DNA of 64,000 nucleotides from Gremmenia infestans (lineage: Eukaryota; Ascomycota; Leotiomycetes; Helotiales; Hamatocanthoscyphaceae): positions 2,170,001 to 2,234,000 of the forward strand of contig JAFEVB010000002.1 of NCBI GenBank assembly GCA_032629725.1. Reading direction: 5' to 3'. Made by a program: the position numbers and the translations under genes. Positions 43,835 to 55,439 of the stretch are shown piece after piece. The first letter of the stretch is position 1; each line of letters starts with the position of its first letter. Under the pieces are notes generated by a model. That model did no database searches, was not told where the DNA came from, and saw only the letters and a list, made by a program, of their open reading frames with translations.

Positions 43835-45757
43835 TCAATCTCGCGACATAGAACTGGTAGAGGATTCGGCTTGTGATGGACCGTCCTCCAAAGAGGTAAA
43901 AGGATCAGGGAGGAAATCTTTACTATTAGTGAAGATGACATAAATTAGTATCTGCCATTAAACATGAAGGCTGGACATCGTATGTTCTTACCCATAGTCC
44001 CTGTCGAACAATTTATTAGACCATGATACGGACCTATTACGCCCTTGTTAGTAAATCCCCCAGGTAAAACGACAAGCCGAGATAGAAAAGGGCTTCTGAC
44101 CGGCATTCGACAGTTCCATACGCCGGCTGCTTCAACTTGAGCTTTTTCTCCTCAGATTTCTTGACGAGACTAAGCCAATATCAAAGTTAGTAAGCGGCGG
44201 GTACAAGATAGACAGGAAGAGGCCTGGAGTTTTGTCCTCACTCATGCGATTGGGTGTTCCCTGCCTCCTTTACTTTGCTCGATTCTCGCTTCCTCTCCAG
44301 CTTATTTGGATTAGCAGGCAGTATCGGTGCTGAGGTTGCTGGTGGTGCAAAAGTAGGCTTGCTATTGATGGTGGTTAATAAGCAGCTGAAGTATTCAAGA
44401 GATTTTGGGCTTACTCGTGACTTGGTTTATTGTACACTGGATCAGGGGCCAGAGCTGTCCGAGGAAGATCTAAGCGAGACATCAACGGGCTCAAACTCCT
44501 TGTTATGTGTATGCGTTCTTCTGAATCGTCGCCACCCACGATCGGATCATAAACGCTTAGGTCGTTGACCTGGGTCTCCGAGGTTACTGGTTTACCATTG
44601 CGGTACATTGGCATATATCTACGCGGACCTAAGCCCATGGTGTACCGATCGGTACGTGTGCCCAAGTTTGGATCTATAGAGACAGTCTCCTTCAAATCGA
44701 CCAATCCGGTTTCAAGATTTCTAACCCACCCTGCTGAGAGCTCTGACCGCGCATGGGATCCTGGACTTCTGACATGTGCTCGTGTGTATATTGAAGCGTA
44801 GGATGGTTGTTCGGGCTGGGATGATTTTATATCTGGCACACCAGGATTATCTGCCTTCCTCAATCTTTGCTCGCTTGCCGTCTTACTCCAATCATTTACT
44901 GAGCGGAAGTCTTCTTGAGGTGGCTGTACAGTCTCTAGAGAAGCGCTACCGTTCGTTGCAGGTGGAGAAGGCCATGGGATTCTGGGTGGTATACCGTGCC
45001 TGGATTTGCTGCGTCCCATCTGAGGTTGATCATTAGGCGGGGTACGGGGTTGAGTGCTCGACTGAACGATTTGATTCTGATGTTGAATGGCAAAACCATG
45101 ATTTCCCATGGGCTGAGAAGGACCTTGGGCTGTAGAAGGCATGTCATCCTTCGTGCGTGCAGTTGCTTCAGCTCGTAATTTCGCAGAATGGCTATGCTTT
45201 CCTCCGGACTGAGAAGAACTTTGGGATGTAGGGGGTGTTTCCCGACTTTCTCTGCTACCGGCCACCGGAGAGTGATTGTTCTGGGGAATAGCTGGAGTCT
45301 GGTGGCGCGGTGTATTGTGTTGGAAACTCTGTGGAAGAGCTGGAGCTTGATGTTGATACGGAAAGTAGTGACTATGTGTGGAAAAGCTGTCTGGAACACC
45401 TCGCCCCTGATTTTGCTGCTGGTATTGCGGATCGTTATGGGGATGGTTTGGCGGAAAGGCTAGGGCTTGCGGGTGGTGTTGCGGATGCATATGATAGTGC
45501 GGGTCGTTTTGGGGATAAGTATGCGGAGTAGCTAGACTCGGTGGAGTAGCTAGACTTGGTAGGAATGGTACTGCGTAGTTATTGTATGGATGCGGAGGAC
45601 CTGAAAGGGAGCGTCCTGGACTCCATGAACTCTGACTTGAGCCGCTTGGACCCGGAGTACTTTGATTGGAACTCTGTTGAGAACTCGACATTGGCACGCC
45701 TGCATGATGCTGATCAGGAACGCTGTCTGCGTTCCTGTTTGGGTAAGAGCGATCCAT
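43835..45757 (-). CDS. Pro/Gln/Ser-rich hypothetical protein
   Basis: I do not recognise the family. Five exons (45757-44415, 44361-44242, 44169-44101, 44033-43992, 43922-43835) sum to 554 codons, 553 residues. The three last introns have TACTAAC or CACTAAT branch sites and keep frame, which supports the model. Residues 1-300 are disordered: SSQQSSNQSTPGPSGSSQ, then many His/Pro/Gln-rich repeats of the form NDPxYxxxPQHHP and PALPQxxxHxxP. From about 330 a more conserved-looking segment follows: SAGWVRNLETGLVDLKETVS, DRYTMGLGPRRYMPMYRNGKPV and LSVYDPIVGG. The C-terminus is charged (PNKLERKRESSKVKEAG, KSEEKKLKLKQPAYGTVECR). The start at 45757 (MDRSYPNR) was preferred; an in-frame ATG at 45835 adds 26 residues. 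Confidence 0.75.
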
Positions 45758-46110
45758 GGTAGGCTTCGCAGTCTTGCAAACCCTAAATACTTCTCGAATT
45801 TCGTAGCTAAAGAATATAATTAGAAAATGCAGCATGAGATACTTGAATCACATACCCAATTCAAAGGTAATTAATACTCTCAATGCTAAGGTTGTAATTT
45901 TGATATGAATCTTCGAATACTCGGCGTGGATTTTCCAGGGTAGGCGAGAAGGAAGATGGATAAAAAGAGGAAAGTATGTGTGGGTTGGGCGGTTCCCCTG
46001 AACTAGACACGGCACCTAGTTAAACTTCACGTCACAGAAAAATCACCTCGCAGAGTGAAGATAATTTGAATGCTAGACTTCAGATTTTTCTTTGGCAGGA
46101 GAAGACCCCG

Positions 46111-46164
46111 AATGACTACACTGTCCCCTAACGACTACACTTTCCCCTAACGACTACACTGTAT
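46111..46164. repeat. 19-bp tandem repeat, 2.8 copies
   Basis: Three successive units of the form AAYGACTACACTNTCCCCT begin at 46111, 46130 and 46149, with the last truncated. Units differ at one to two positions. The repeat lies in an intergenic region about 350 bp upstream of the Pro/Gln-rich protein gene. Confidence 0.85.
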
Positions 46165-47099
46165 ATTTCTTTATGACCGCTGGATTAAAGTGTATCATCT
46201 CAATACAGTATGTGGATGGATGAGTAATGTTTGAGTTGGATTTATTATCTCTATTATATCTTTCAAGACTGACTTTCTCTGATGTAATCACGGCCTCGGA
46301 AAGTACGACCTAAGGACTCGATGATTTTTGACTTGAAAGCTGAGAGCTGAAAGCTTGCTAATATTCCCAAATACAATTAAACTTGACATTTTGAAGACCT
46401 CGAAGTGAGTGCTTCTTTCAAAATATCTACATATCATACTAGCTTAGTAGTCTGGCATGTAAGACACGTCTCTGAGTGAAGACTTCAAGAAATTGATATT
46501 GAAACCCCTCATAGATAAATTACACAAACCACCAAGGGAGGTTATGTGCTACTTACATCGAGAAAACCTCGGGCTTTATCCATTTCTTCTACTTGAAACG
46601 TTTTGATAGATATATACAGACGAACAGATGTAGGAACAACCCGGGCCCCACAAAAGGGATGACATAGCACGTGACCTTGTCTACATAGGGAAACCAGATC
46701 ATGATGAAATGACAACAGAGACGACTAAAACAGAAGGCGAAAGCGACTAGAGATGATAATATAACACACGAAGAAAATGGAACAACCAGCTAGCAAGCAT
46801 TACCAGCTGTACATCAGAGAACATTCACCTCCAAAAGGATGCAAGGTAAAGTCACGAAGCTGAGAAGGCAAGTACTTGCCTCCACAATAAGGCAGGTACG
46901 CAAATATTAGGTTGGATGACACAGAAACAGAAACAGAACCAAATTGAGCTGAGAAGGAAGAAAGGGGGGAGATGAAACAAGATTTCCAATGTTACGGAAA
47001 GCGTGATCGCACGTGATATATCACATGAAGCCTAGGAGCGGGATTACTTTTCTCCCTCCTCTCTTCTCTCTTAGCTTAGATAGGGGTAAAAGTGGAGCA

Positions 47100-47300
47100 A
47101 AAGCGGAGCAAAACGCGTCATAAGTAGGCAGCAACTTGGCGCCATTAGGACCAATTTGGCAGCAACTTGGGACACGCTTCGATTCATCAGCGCCAATTAC
47201 TTAGACTGACCCGAATACTGCGGCTGGCACCGCTTTGGCGCCACTTGCGCCACTTCCCCCGCTTAAGCGCCACTTGCACCATTTTGGCGCCATTGGCATC
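47100..47300. repeat. Imperfect GGCGCCA / CAGCAACTTGG interspersed repeats
   Basis: The palindrome GGCGCC occurs at 47138, 47237 and 47286, each in a TTGGCGCCAyT context. A related GCGCCACTT occurs twice more, and CAGCAACTTGG occurs at about 47130 and 47160. Just upstream are two copies of GGAGCAAAA. This looks like a degenerate minisatellite or the eroded end of a repeat element. Confidence 0.6.
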
Positions 47301-48398
47301 GCTTTAGCAAATTCAGATTTTATAGATGTACGACCTAATGCCCCCTAGGAGGCTTAGAGAAAAACTCCTCTGGCGTTAAACACCACTAAACACCACTAAA
47401 CTGAAATTCTTACGTGCAGTACTCGTATTTACACACACTCATCAATTGAGACATTGACCACACTACGATTACTCCGCACGCATAGGTACGTACTGCTATG
47501 TAATGGAAGACAGGCAGCAGCATTTCGACCGTCCTCTGTCCAAGAATGTGGAAAGTCAACCTCATCGAATATTTGTGAGAAACCAGTGGTTGGTTTTGGT
47601 AGATGTGTCAATAATCAACATGGGTGCCATATGAAGGATTCATCCGCCCCGTCTTGTTGGTGATGTAAGACCTAGATGCAGATCTGAGGCTCAAATCCAC
47701 CTAAGCCACGGTCTGCTGCTGCGTCTTACCCCTGACCCCCTTCCTTTACGGAGTATCCCCAGAAAGTTGGCCTTGCCTACGACAAAGGTGCGATGTTACG
47801 GGTTCATCCCGAACGTGTTACCAGGGGTATATGTGGTTGGCTACATGAGACATAGATCTCTATATTCACACTAAGAGCCTTGCCCCGTATTCGACAGGAC
47901 CAAAAAGCAGCGCCAATTGTGATTCTTCCATGTCGAGTGGCACATCAAGAGGCCCCCAAAATGAGTGCCGCTTTTTCTATCCAGAACGAGCCTGCTTACA
48001 CCCCCTCAAGTGAGTTTAATATCTGCTGTAAATATCTAACGTCAAGTACGAGTGGTATTATGCGTCTCCTCCCTCGAAAGCTCGAGGCTGAATCCTCCAA
48101 TCAATATGTTTGTTTTCCGTCTAGCCAATGTAATCGCTTGGGTGGTTTCAAAATTGTGTTGCGCCGTTGCTCCAACGTTGGGGCCAGGCAAAACTCTACC
48201 GTTATGGGCTGTGCTGGTCGTACCTGTTAGTCACAAGTAGTCTAGAAAGGGATCTCATGAGAGGTGATATGCGGCTAGTGTTCGGTCAGTATGTCTCAAT
48301 ATATTATCACTCCATGTCCACCCTTATATGTTGTCCTATTGTTGCTCTCATTATCTTCGACTTGTACGACTACCGAGGACTCTCTTTTTTTCTCAATA

Positions 48399-49710
48399 AT
48401 GGGGTTCAGAACTTTGATCAGGAAACTTTTACGAGTCAAACAACCTGTTGTTCTTGTTGATTTAAGTCCTCCCACAAGATCTCGTTCCTCTTCTCAGTCA
48501 TCATTTGATGAACCTAAGGGTGACGGATCTTGGAGGTCCTTAATCGGCAGAAAACTCAAATACAAGCCTGGATCTGGCACTGCAACTCGACGAAAGGCCT
48601 ACCGCAACCGCATACTGTTGATCATTCTCATTCTGTGCGTTTTGGCAAGCATCGCTGTGGGGTTTGTAACCCCCGTCACACATTACGTTGCTGTATTTCA
48701 AGCTAAACTTCGGTCGTAGGACGTGGTACGCTCTTGTGATCGCATTGATCAAGCGACTCTCACCAAAGACGCCTTCAACTGGTCTCCAATCAATCACCAA
48801 AACTTGGCAAGGGCCCAGTGACTCATTACGCTTGCTATCACCTTGGCCTCAAGACTTCAGCAGAGACATATCACCTATCCAATTACATAGTCATAACGAC
48901 TATCACAGGGAAGTCCCCCTCTACGAAGCCTTAGCAGTTGGATGCGTAGGCGTCGAAGCAGACATCTGGGTCCGCCACGATGGAAACGGCAAAGAAGTCC
49001 TTCTCGTAGGCCACTCGTCCAAATCCCTCACCGCACAACGGACACTAACCAACCTCTACCTCGACCCCCTTCTACAAATCCTCGACAACCAAAACAAGCT
49101 GGGAGCATACGAAGACTCTCGGAACAAAACCCGTCCAGTCGGAGTTTTCGAAACGCACCCAGATGAAAGTGTCGTTCTGCTCTTAGACTTCAAATCCTCA
49201 AGCGCAGACCTCTTCCCCGTCGTCCTGGCCGCCCTCGAACCACTCCGAAATAAAGGCTACCTCACTACATATACAAACAAAATTTTAACTCCCGGCCCCT
49301 TAACCATCGTCGCATCTGGAAATGCCCAGTACTCAGACATAATCTCCAACTCCACATACCGAGACATCTTCCTCGACGCGCCCCTAGCCTCAATCTCAGA
49401 CCCCAAATACAACACCACCAACTCCTACTACGCCTCGACCTCCCTCGCGAAAGCAGTAGGACATCTCTGGGGCGGAAAATTCAGCTCAAAGCAATTGCAG
49501 ATCGTCAAAGACCAGATCAAGGCAGCGAGTGACAAGGGTCTCAAGGACCGGTACTGGGATACGATTAGCTGGCCTATCCCATGGCGCGATCATGTCTGGA
49601 AGACGTTGATGAATGAGGGGACGGCGATGCTGAATGCTGATGATTTGGAGAGTGCGGGGAGGTGGAATTGGGATTACTGTGTTGTGGCCGGGTTTATCCT
49701 GTGCGGTTGA
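48399..49710 (+). CDS. Aim6-like protein (PLC-like phosphodiesterase fold), membrane-anchored
   Basis: Related to yeast Altered Inheritance of Mitochondria protein 6, a family with the glycerophosphodiester phosphodiesterase-like TIM-barrel fold. Activity is unproven. Two exons (48399-48661, 48720-49710; weak GTTTGT donor, AGCTAAAC branch, GTAG acceptor) sum to 418 codons. A Ser/Arg-rich cytosolic N-terminus and one transmembrane segment (ILLIILILCVLASIAVG) suggest a type II membrane protein. The lumenal or external domain has IQLHSHNDYHREVPLYEALAVG, GVEADIWV, VLLVGHSS and SVVLLLDFKSS, the motifs of this family. It ends at WNWDYCVVAGFILCG. An in-frame ATG at 48291 would add 36 residues with a hydrophobic run; I prefer 48399. 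Confidence 0.88.
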
Positions 49711-50603
49711 TAAGTTAAAGTTTTTATTTCATTTTGTGTAGGTGTTGGTATCACAGGGGGTGATCACTTCTTACTAGCTAGTAAGATCTGATACTAGTTT
49801 TAGTGGGTTTATTTATAATGTCTAGAGGCTATTATAGGTTGCAATATAAAGAGGTTATATCTTCTCTGCCTATATTAGCCGCGCTAAGTTATATAACTAG
49901 AAAGGTCTATAACTACTCCCTATAGTCCCGACAGTGGGTGTTGGTTTTGTCAGATTTGCCGGCTGCTTTTGTAAAATGATACCCCGAGATGTTTTCCTGG
50001 ACGTAGAGTTTTTTCGTATAGTTTAGTTATCAAGTACGTCGTTTTTAAAATAGAAAACAAGCTTATAAGTGCACCAGTTGTCACTTGTGCTAGTCAATGA
50101 GATTGTGGGAAAGACCTTAAGCCACTACACTGTAAAAGCTCAAATTCAACGATCGGCCATGAACAATTAACACAACTCGACTCATATCCTTGAAGCATCT
50201 AATCACGTGTCGCTGTTTAAGAGGTAAGGCATGATGGAGAGAGAGGTTTGAGTCATGAAAGGAAAGGGAGAAGGTCCGACCGAAATTCTCAAGTGATAAT
50301 AGAAGCATTGAAAAGCGTATTTAGATCTCAGACAAAAACGGAACTTTGATGTGTCGGTCGGTCAATCCGCATCTAATACGCCGCGCATTACGTGTGTGGT
50401 ATACGCACAAAGTGCCGGTTAGCTCTCATCTCACGAAGCAACTTCCCAAAAATGTACATTGCTGCCTCCGGCATGACGGTCCGTTATTGATCGCCGTCAA
50501 CACGACAAGCTTTTACATTTTGACTTGACTAGTCGAAGTAGTCCATCCTCAATCAACCAAGCCTCCTCCTCACACGTAAGTATTCTCCGCAACGCCTCCA
50601 CCC
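49711..50603. other. AT-rich convergent spacer
   Basis: About 0.9 kb between two convergent genes. The part 49775-49925 is strikingly TA-rich (many CTAG, TATA and TTATA words) compared with its surroundings and may be an old mutated repeat. No gene is seen. Confidence 0.4.
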
Positions 50604-52534
50604 TCACACCTTAACCCCCTCGATTTCAACTGCCAACTTATCGTTCTCACCCTTAACAATCTTCGTACGTTTCCAACTCGCTCTCGGCGGGAACTGTGCC
50701 TCGAAACAAGAATCCAGCTCTTCGATTGTGCGGTTACATGTTTCGACGCCGAAGAAGAACCATAGTATGCCGGCTACGAAATCTACTGCGATCCAGACGA
50801 AATAGTATTCTAAGTGAATTCAATCTCATTAACATACACAACTCTTGGAATTATCCGGGGAATGAATGTAAGGAGTGGGATGGAAGATTCAAAAACAGGT
50901 AATTAACTGTTAACTTACTCCAACTGATATCTCCAAGCGCAATGCTAGTAGTATAGGTAAAGAATATCGTGGCGAGATTACTCTCCAACGCATGCAGACT
51001 GATGCCCTTTGCCCTGATCTCCTGGTTCAGCACTTCGGTGCAATACAGCGATTGATTCGGTGTATACACGAAGCTGAAGATCCAGCCGAAGAGGAAGATG
51101 GAGAAGATGCCGACGCTGGAGATGGCCTTTGAGGGTGTGGTACCCGCTGTTGTGGCGCTTGCTACTTGTGAGGACATGCCGGCGACGAGGGCTAGCGCGC
51201 TTGCTAGGGAGAAGGATCCCCAGACGAAGCTATGGGATGTTAGCGCGAGGATTGCGGAGGAGGGGGGAAGGGGTGTCTGACCGTGTTCGTCGGCCGATCC
51301 AATCGTTTGTGGCGGAGCCGATTACTGCACCCGAGCAGGATACCTTTTAAGAGTTAGTGCAAACAAACATACAGAGATGGAGAGCAGGCGGGACTGACAA
51401 TCGAGGACGCGAAGGTGAGTAGTAGTTTCCTCCGGACGGTCTTAACTCCCACAGAAGCTAGCATAGTAGGTAGGAAAACTGTTGCCGTGTCAGTCACAAC
51501 CAATTGATCTTTGCTGCGAGAAACCACCTACACGTTAAAATAGAGTTCCCAGACAGACTCGAAGCCAAAGTAATCAGCGTAATCATCCCGGTCCTCCAAC
51601 GCGCAGGGTGTGAATTGAACAACTCCCTATAATCCCACAAGCCTCGAATGTACTCCCACGGTGTCTGTGGCTTATTGAGCTTGACATGCAGAGCCACCTC
51701 CCTGACTTCAAGCTTAGCGACTTCATTGTCAGGTCCGCCGTGATACTTGTATATAATAGCAGCCGCTTCGTCCATACGATCTCGAGAAGCCAGCCATCTC
51801 GGTGATTCAGGGATGAAGAAACAGCCGACAAAGACGAGCACAGGAGGACCAATCTGCAGTAAAAGCGGAAGCCTCCACGCCCACGTATTGGAATACTGAG
51901 AAGTAGCGTAGACAACTCCTGTTGCCGTGATAGAACCCGTAAAGTAGAACGAATTATAATATCCGCCCAGTCTACCTCGCCACTGCGGTGGGATGATCTC
52001 CGTCACGTAAACAGGAGCCGACAGCGTCTGGAGGATAATGCCAAAGCCGAGCAAGAACCGAGAGGCTTTGAATTGACCAAGAGTTTGCGCACCAGCCGCC
52101 AACGCTGCGCCAGCTAATGTAAAAGCACACCCTGACTGCATACCTCTCCTCCGTCCAAAATAGTCCATGATCGGACCACCAAACGCGCATCCGATGGTCG
52201 AGGCGGCATTGTAGAGGACGAAGACGAGACCTGTTGCGCCTCCAGTTTCTTTGAGTTTGAAAAAGGACTTGTACTGTGGATCCGCATTGATGGAACCCAT
52301 CAAACTGCCATCGAAACCGCTCGAGGTGGCATTCAGGAATGATACGAGGAGGCAGAGATACAGCAGAAGCGACTCTTTGCACCAGGGGTTGAGATAAGAT
52401 TCATGCTTGGCAATAGCATACTGAACCTCCTCATCAATTTCCTTGATCGCATCCAGCGTAACAGCTTTCTCGACCGGAATGCTGGCGACAGTAATGCTCT
52501 TCTTGAGCTCGTTCTCTTCGACTGGAACTGTCAT
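50604..52534 (-). CDS. MFS sugar transporter (lactose-permease-like)
   Basis: Twelve-helix major facilitator that imports sugars across the plasma membrane. Exon 1 (52534-51532) encodes the cytosolic N-terminus and helices 1-7. Smaller exons follow: VVSCSGAVIGSATNDWIGRRTR is separated from the next by a GTCAGA intron, then FVWGSFSLASALALVAG. The last exon KYYFVWIAVDFVAGILWFFFGVET ends at 50604. Sugar-porter motifs seen: DYFGRRRG, RFLLGFG, PPQWRGRLGG, FFIPESPRWLASRDR, DWIGRRTR and PNQSLYCTEVLNQEIRAKG. The PESPR and E...RAKG motifs are typical of fungal lactose/hexose transporters (Lac12-like branch). Length is about 530 residues. The substrate is not determined by sequence. Confidence 0.93.
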
Positions 52535-53240
52535 ATTAGCCTACAGTACAGAAAAATGCTAAAACGGTGAAGCTTGCTGGTGAGGTATAAGGAGGTATAA
52601 GAGTAAGAGAAAACTAATCGACCCGACTTCCCCACCAATACCCCAGGAACGTTACATTTCTTATCGCCATCTTTATCAAGTCGTATCGTGTGAAGCACAA
52701 GGAAGGCCAAGCTTCTGAGGATGTATGTCGAGTTATCTCCTGCCGAACGGCCGAGCTCGCCAATAGATAGATGATCGACGCAAGGAGCTTATCAGGGCGA
52801 TTCTAAAGCCATGGCGACGGAATTTTGACCCCTACAAACAAAGGACTGTTAACTTTGGTTTCAAGTCGTGGGTTGAGCGACCTTATCTCTGGACTGTTGA
52901 CAAGTCGTAATGTTACCTGTTTGAAAAATGCATATGCAACACTGAGGATTGTAGGTAAATGGGTTGATTGGCTCCTCATTACGGCTACTGGACAATATCC
53001 AAAAGCCAATCACTTGATTAGTAGCTGCAAGAAAAAGTTGCATGTCCAAGGTTATTACCACAAACCAAATCTGAATACAAATCTGGATACAAATCTATGC
53101 TTCATTTATTCATAGGCCAAAGCCATGCTGACCTTAGATAACGCCTCATAAGTGATCTTGTCCAGGTATTCTCAAGTTGCCATAACTCCGTTCCCCCAAA
53201 ACACCAAGCTTGCTAGTAGCATTATCAAGAACCAAAATAA
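52535..53240. other. Spacer between the MFS and RING genes, no gene seen
   Basis: About 0.7 kb between two minus-strand genes. It contains the MFS promoter and the RING 3' UTR. A short AATCTGGATACAAATCTG duplication is at about 53075-53100. Nothing else is supported. Confidence 0.4.
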
Positions 53241-55439
53241 CTAGTTGTAAACCCTCGACATATATTGGCGGGGCGGACGTGAATGCCGGTTCGAAGAAGC
53301 AATGACTCTGTTCGCGGAAGGGGATCGAGAACCTCTCAGCGGATCATTCCGACGTGAAATTTGGTTGCGGTAGGTCGTCGTGCGTCTGTTTCGTTCACCC
53401 AAAGCTGCCATTGTGACCATTCGACCAGGATCATGAGCTCCTCTCAAGCTTTGTTGATGATCCGCAAACATCCTACTGATCTGAGGATCGAATTGCTGCT
53501 CGATTGCTACTCCTTGATTGAACCGATCAAACTGTCGGCGCCGTGGGGGCGGGCGAGGGTCGTCCGACTCATCATCATCGTCCTCAATGTCATGAAATTG
53601 ATTCACGCCTCCGAGATACTCCTCGATTGCGTAGGGATTCGGTTCGTCATCTGTTACGCGGCTAACGCTACGCTCCGACCTTGACTCGTCTGCTGGACCA
53701 CCAGGATAGTCGGTATGCTCGCCATAGCCGTTAGTATTGACACTAACACTACGACTGGCTCTCGGGGAGGCGCTCATTTCGGTGTCTCCATCCCTGTCAT
53801 AAACACTAGAATCTCCAGCTTCAGAATCATCATCATCCGCATCTTCATCTAGGCTTTCGTAGTTATCTGGGATGTGCTCGTGGGGTATGTAAGGCGGGCC
53901 ATCATATGTTGGCGTCTCTGGATAATCCTCCCGTGATCGGCCTTCATCGCCACCAACCATTGTCTCCGTATCGCTTTCATCTGATTGACCGTCATCAGAA
54001 TCTTCGTATCCGTAGCGGTCACGAAACGCGAACTGTTCTTCGACTTCACTGTCATTCCCTTGATCTAATGGGCTCCATCCGGCAGTCCGTAGCATTTCAC
54101 TATTCATATCACCAGCATCTGAATCATTTGCACCGTTGTCGGTCACTGTAACAACCGAAGGGGTAGGACTGAAATGAGCCCGGGCCCGTCGCCGTGGCAT
54201 TCGGTTTGAGACAGCGCCCCCTTCATCAGACTCGTCATCATCATCGTCGTCTGAAATTGTAACAATAGCACGCTGATCAGAGGGCTGGCGGACTGGGTTC
54301 CGCCCTGGCTCTTCTTCGTCATCCGGAGCAACAAATCCGTCCAGTGAGCCCTCTTCATCATCGTCGGCATCGCTGTACATTCCGCTAGTATCTGTATCAT
54401 AACTCATCGGCCGTGGCATATGATTAGGGAACCTGGTGTGAAAACGGGGATGATTTATATGCATGTCGAGATATGCTCCTGGGGAAGTTAGGTCAAACTC
54501 AGCATCCAATTCGCCTTCCATGTCGAGGGAAAGATTATCCATGTGCTCTATGTCGGCATCATCATCGATGTCGCTGTACAAGCCGTAGTCGATGTCCTCA
54601 TCATCCATCTCAAATCCGCAGTTTTGACAAGCGGGCCCTGTAGACAAGTCAGCGCGGCAAGCTTAAAGAAACGTTGGTAATTAACTAACCCCCTTCGTGC
54701 TCGAAGTTACACTCGGGACATCTCCAAACGTCATCCGCTTCGTCCCTCCATACGCCTCCATGTCCACCATGTGCTACAGGAAATGCTCCTTTAAAAAGCC
54801 CTTTAGATCCAGTTCTATCTCGGTCCACCTCTGCGACTTCTTCGGAACGTTTTTGTGTATGTTGGTCGATAGATTCGTCTGAGGGCATCAACTCGCCCCG
54901 TTTGGTGAATACTTCAACCATTTGTTTTACCTGGAAGGCTAATCAGCTTGGGCCCTTGTAGAGTGAGGCTGGTACTTACAAGATAATTTGGAGCTGGTAT
55001 CTGTTGGACACGGGTCCGGCATTCAGGACACGACTTCTTCCTTTTATTCGGAATGAACCAGTTGCACAAGCACTGCAATCACAGTTAATATAAAGTACGA
55101 AGACTTGCACGGCTGAGACTTACGGAGTAGCAGTACGTGTGCCCGCAAGCTAAAGTCCAAGGCTCGTACAGCAACTGATCGCATATCGAACATGTTACCA
55201 AGCTCCGAATACTTGTAAGGTCTGCCTTGAATGTAATGGCAAGCTACATTATAGAATTAGCGTACGACTCTAGCCGCCTGGCTTTCAAAGCTCACCTCCT
55301 GGTCACTCTTTGTAGTCTCCGTGGCAAAGGCTCCAACGTCTACCGCAGAGGGAGTTGCGCCTCGTACGAGAGATTTCTGAACGAGAGCTTCGTGTTTTAC
55401 GGTATGCCTCGAGGCCGGTGCAGGAGTGGGCGGAGCCAT
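53241..55439 (-). CDS. RING-finger protein with a second zinc motif and long acidic tail
   Basis: Probably an E3 ubiquitin ligase. Five exons (55439-55296, 55243-55124, 55072-54980, 54930-54690, 54637-53241) sum to 665 codons, 664 residues. A C3HC4 RING lies at C66-x2-C69-x11-C81-x-H83-x2-C86-x2-C89-x13-C103-x2-C106 (CSICDQLLYEPWTLACGHTYCYS-CLCNWF, CPEC). A second C-x2-C-x9-C-x2-C zinc ribbon lies at C190-C206 (CPECNFEHEGGPACQNC), assembled across an intron. The remaining 450 residues are a very acidic tail with runs such as DDDDDESDEGG and several DSD clusters, interrupted by R-rich patches. It ends in the basic SRRNDPLRGSRSPSANRVIASS. Substrate and localisation are unknown. Confidence 0.9.

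Larger units (their letters stand above)
45758..48398. other. Long intergenic region with short repeats
   Basis: About 2.6 kb without a full gene. It contains a 19-bp tandem repeat (46111-46164), a zone of GGCGCCA/CAGCAACTTGG words (about 47100-47300), and a short ATG-led segment at 47961-48009 that resembles a first exon. The right end is the promoter of the Aim6-like gene. Confidence 0.45.

Noticed and set aside
45310..45762. Long plus-strand frames opposite the Pro/Gln-rich gene
   Set aside because: They mirror the Gln/Pro-rich coding strand and have no family resemblance; the minus-strand gene with five in-phase exons explains them.
47780..47830. GGGTTCATCCC segment reminiscent of a tRNA T-arm
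   Set aside because: No matching D-arm, anticodon arm or acceptor stem can be folded around it.
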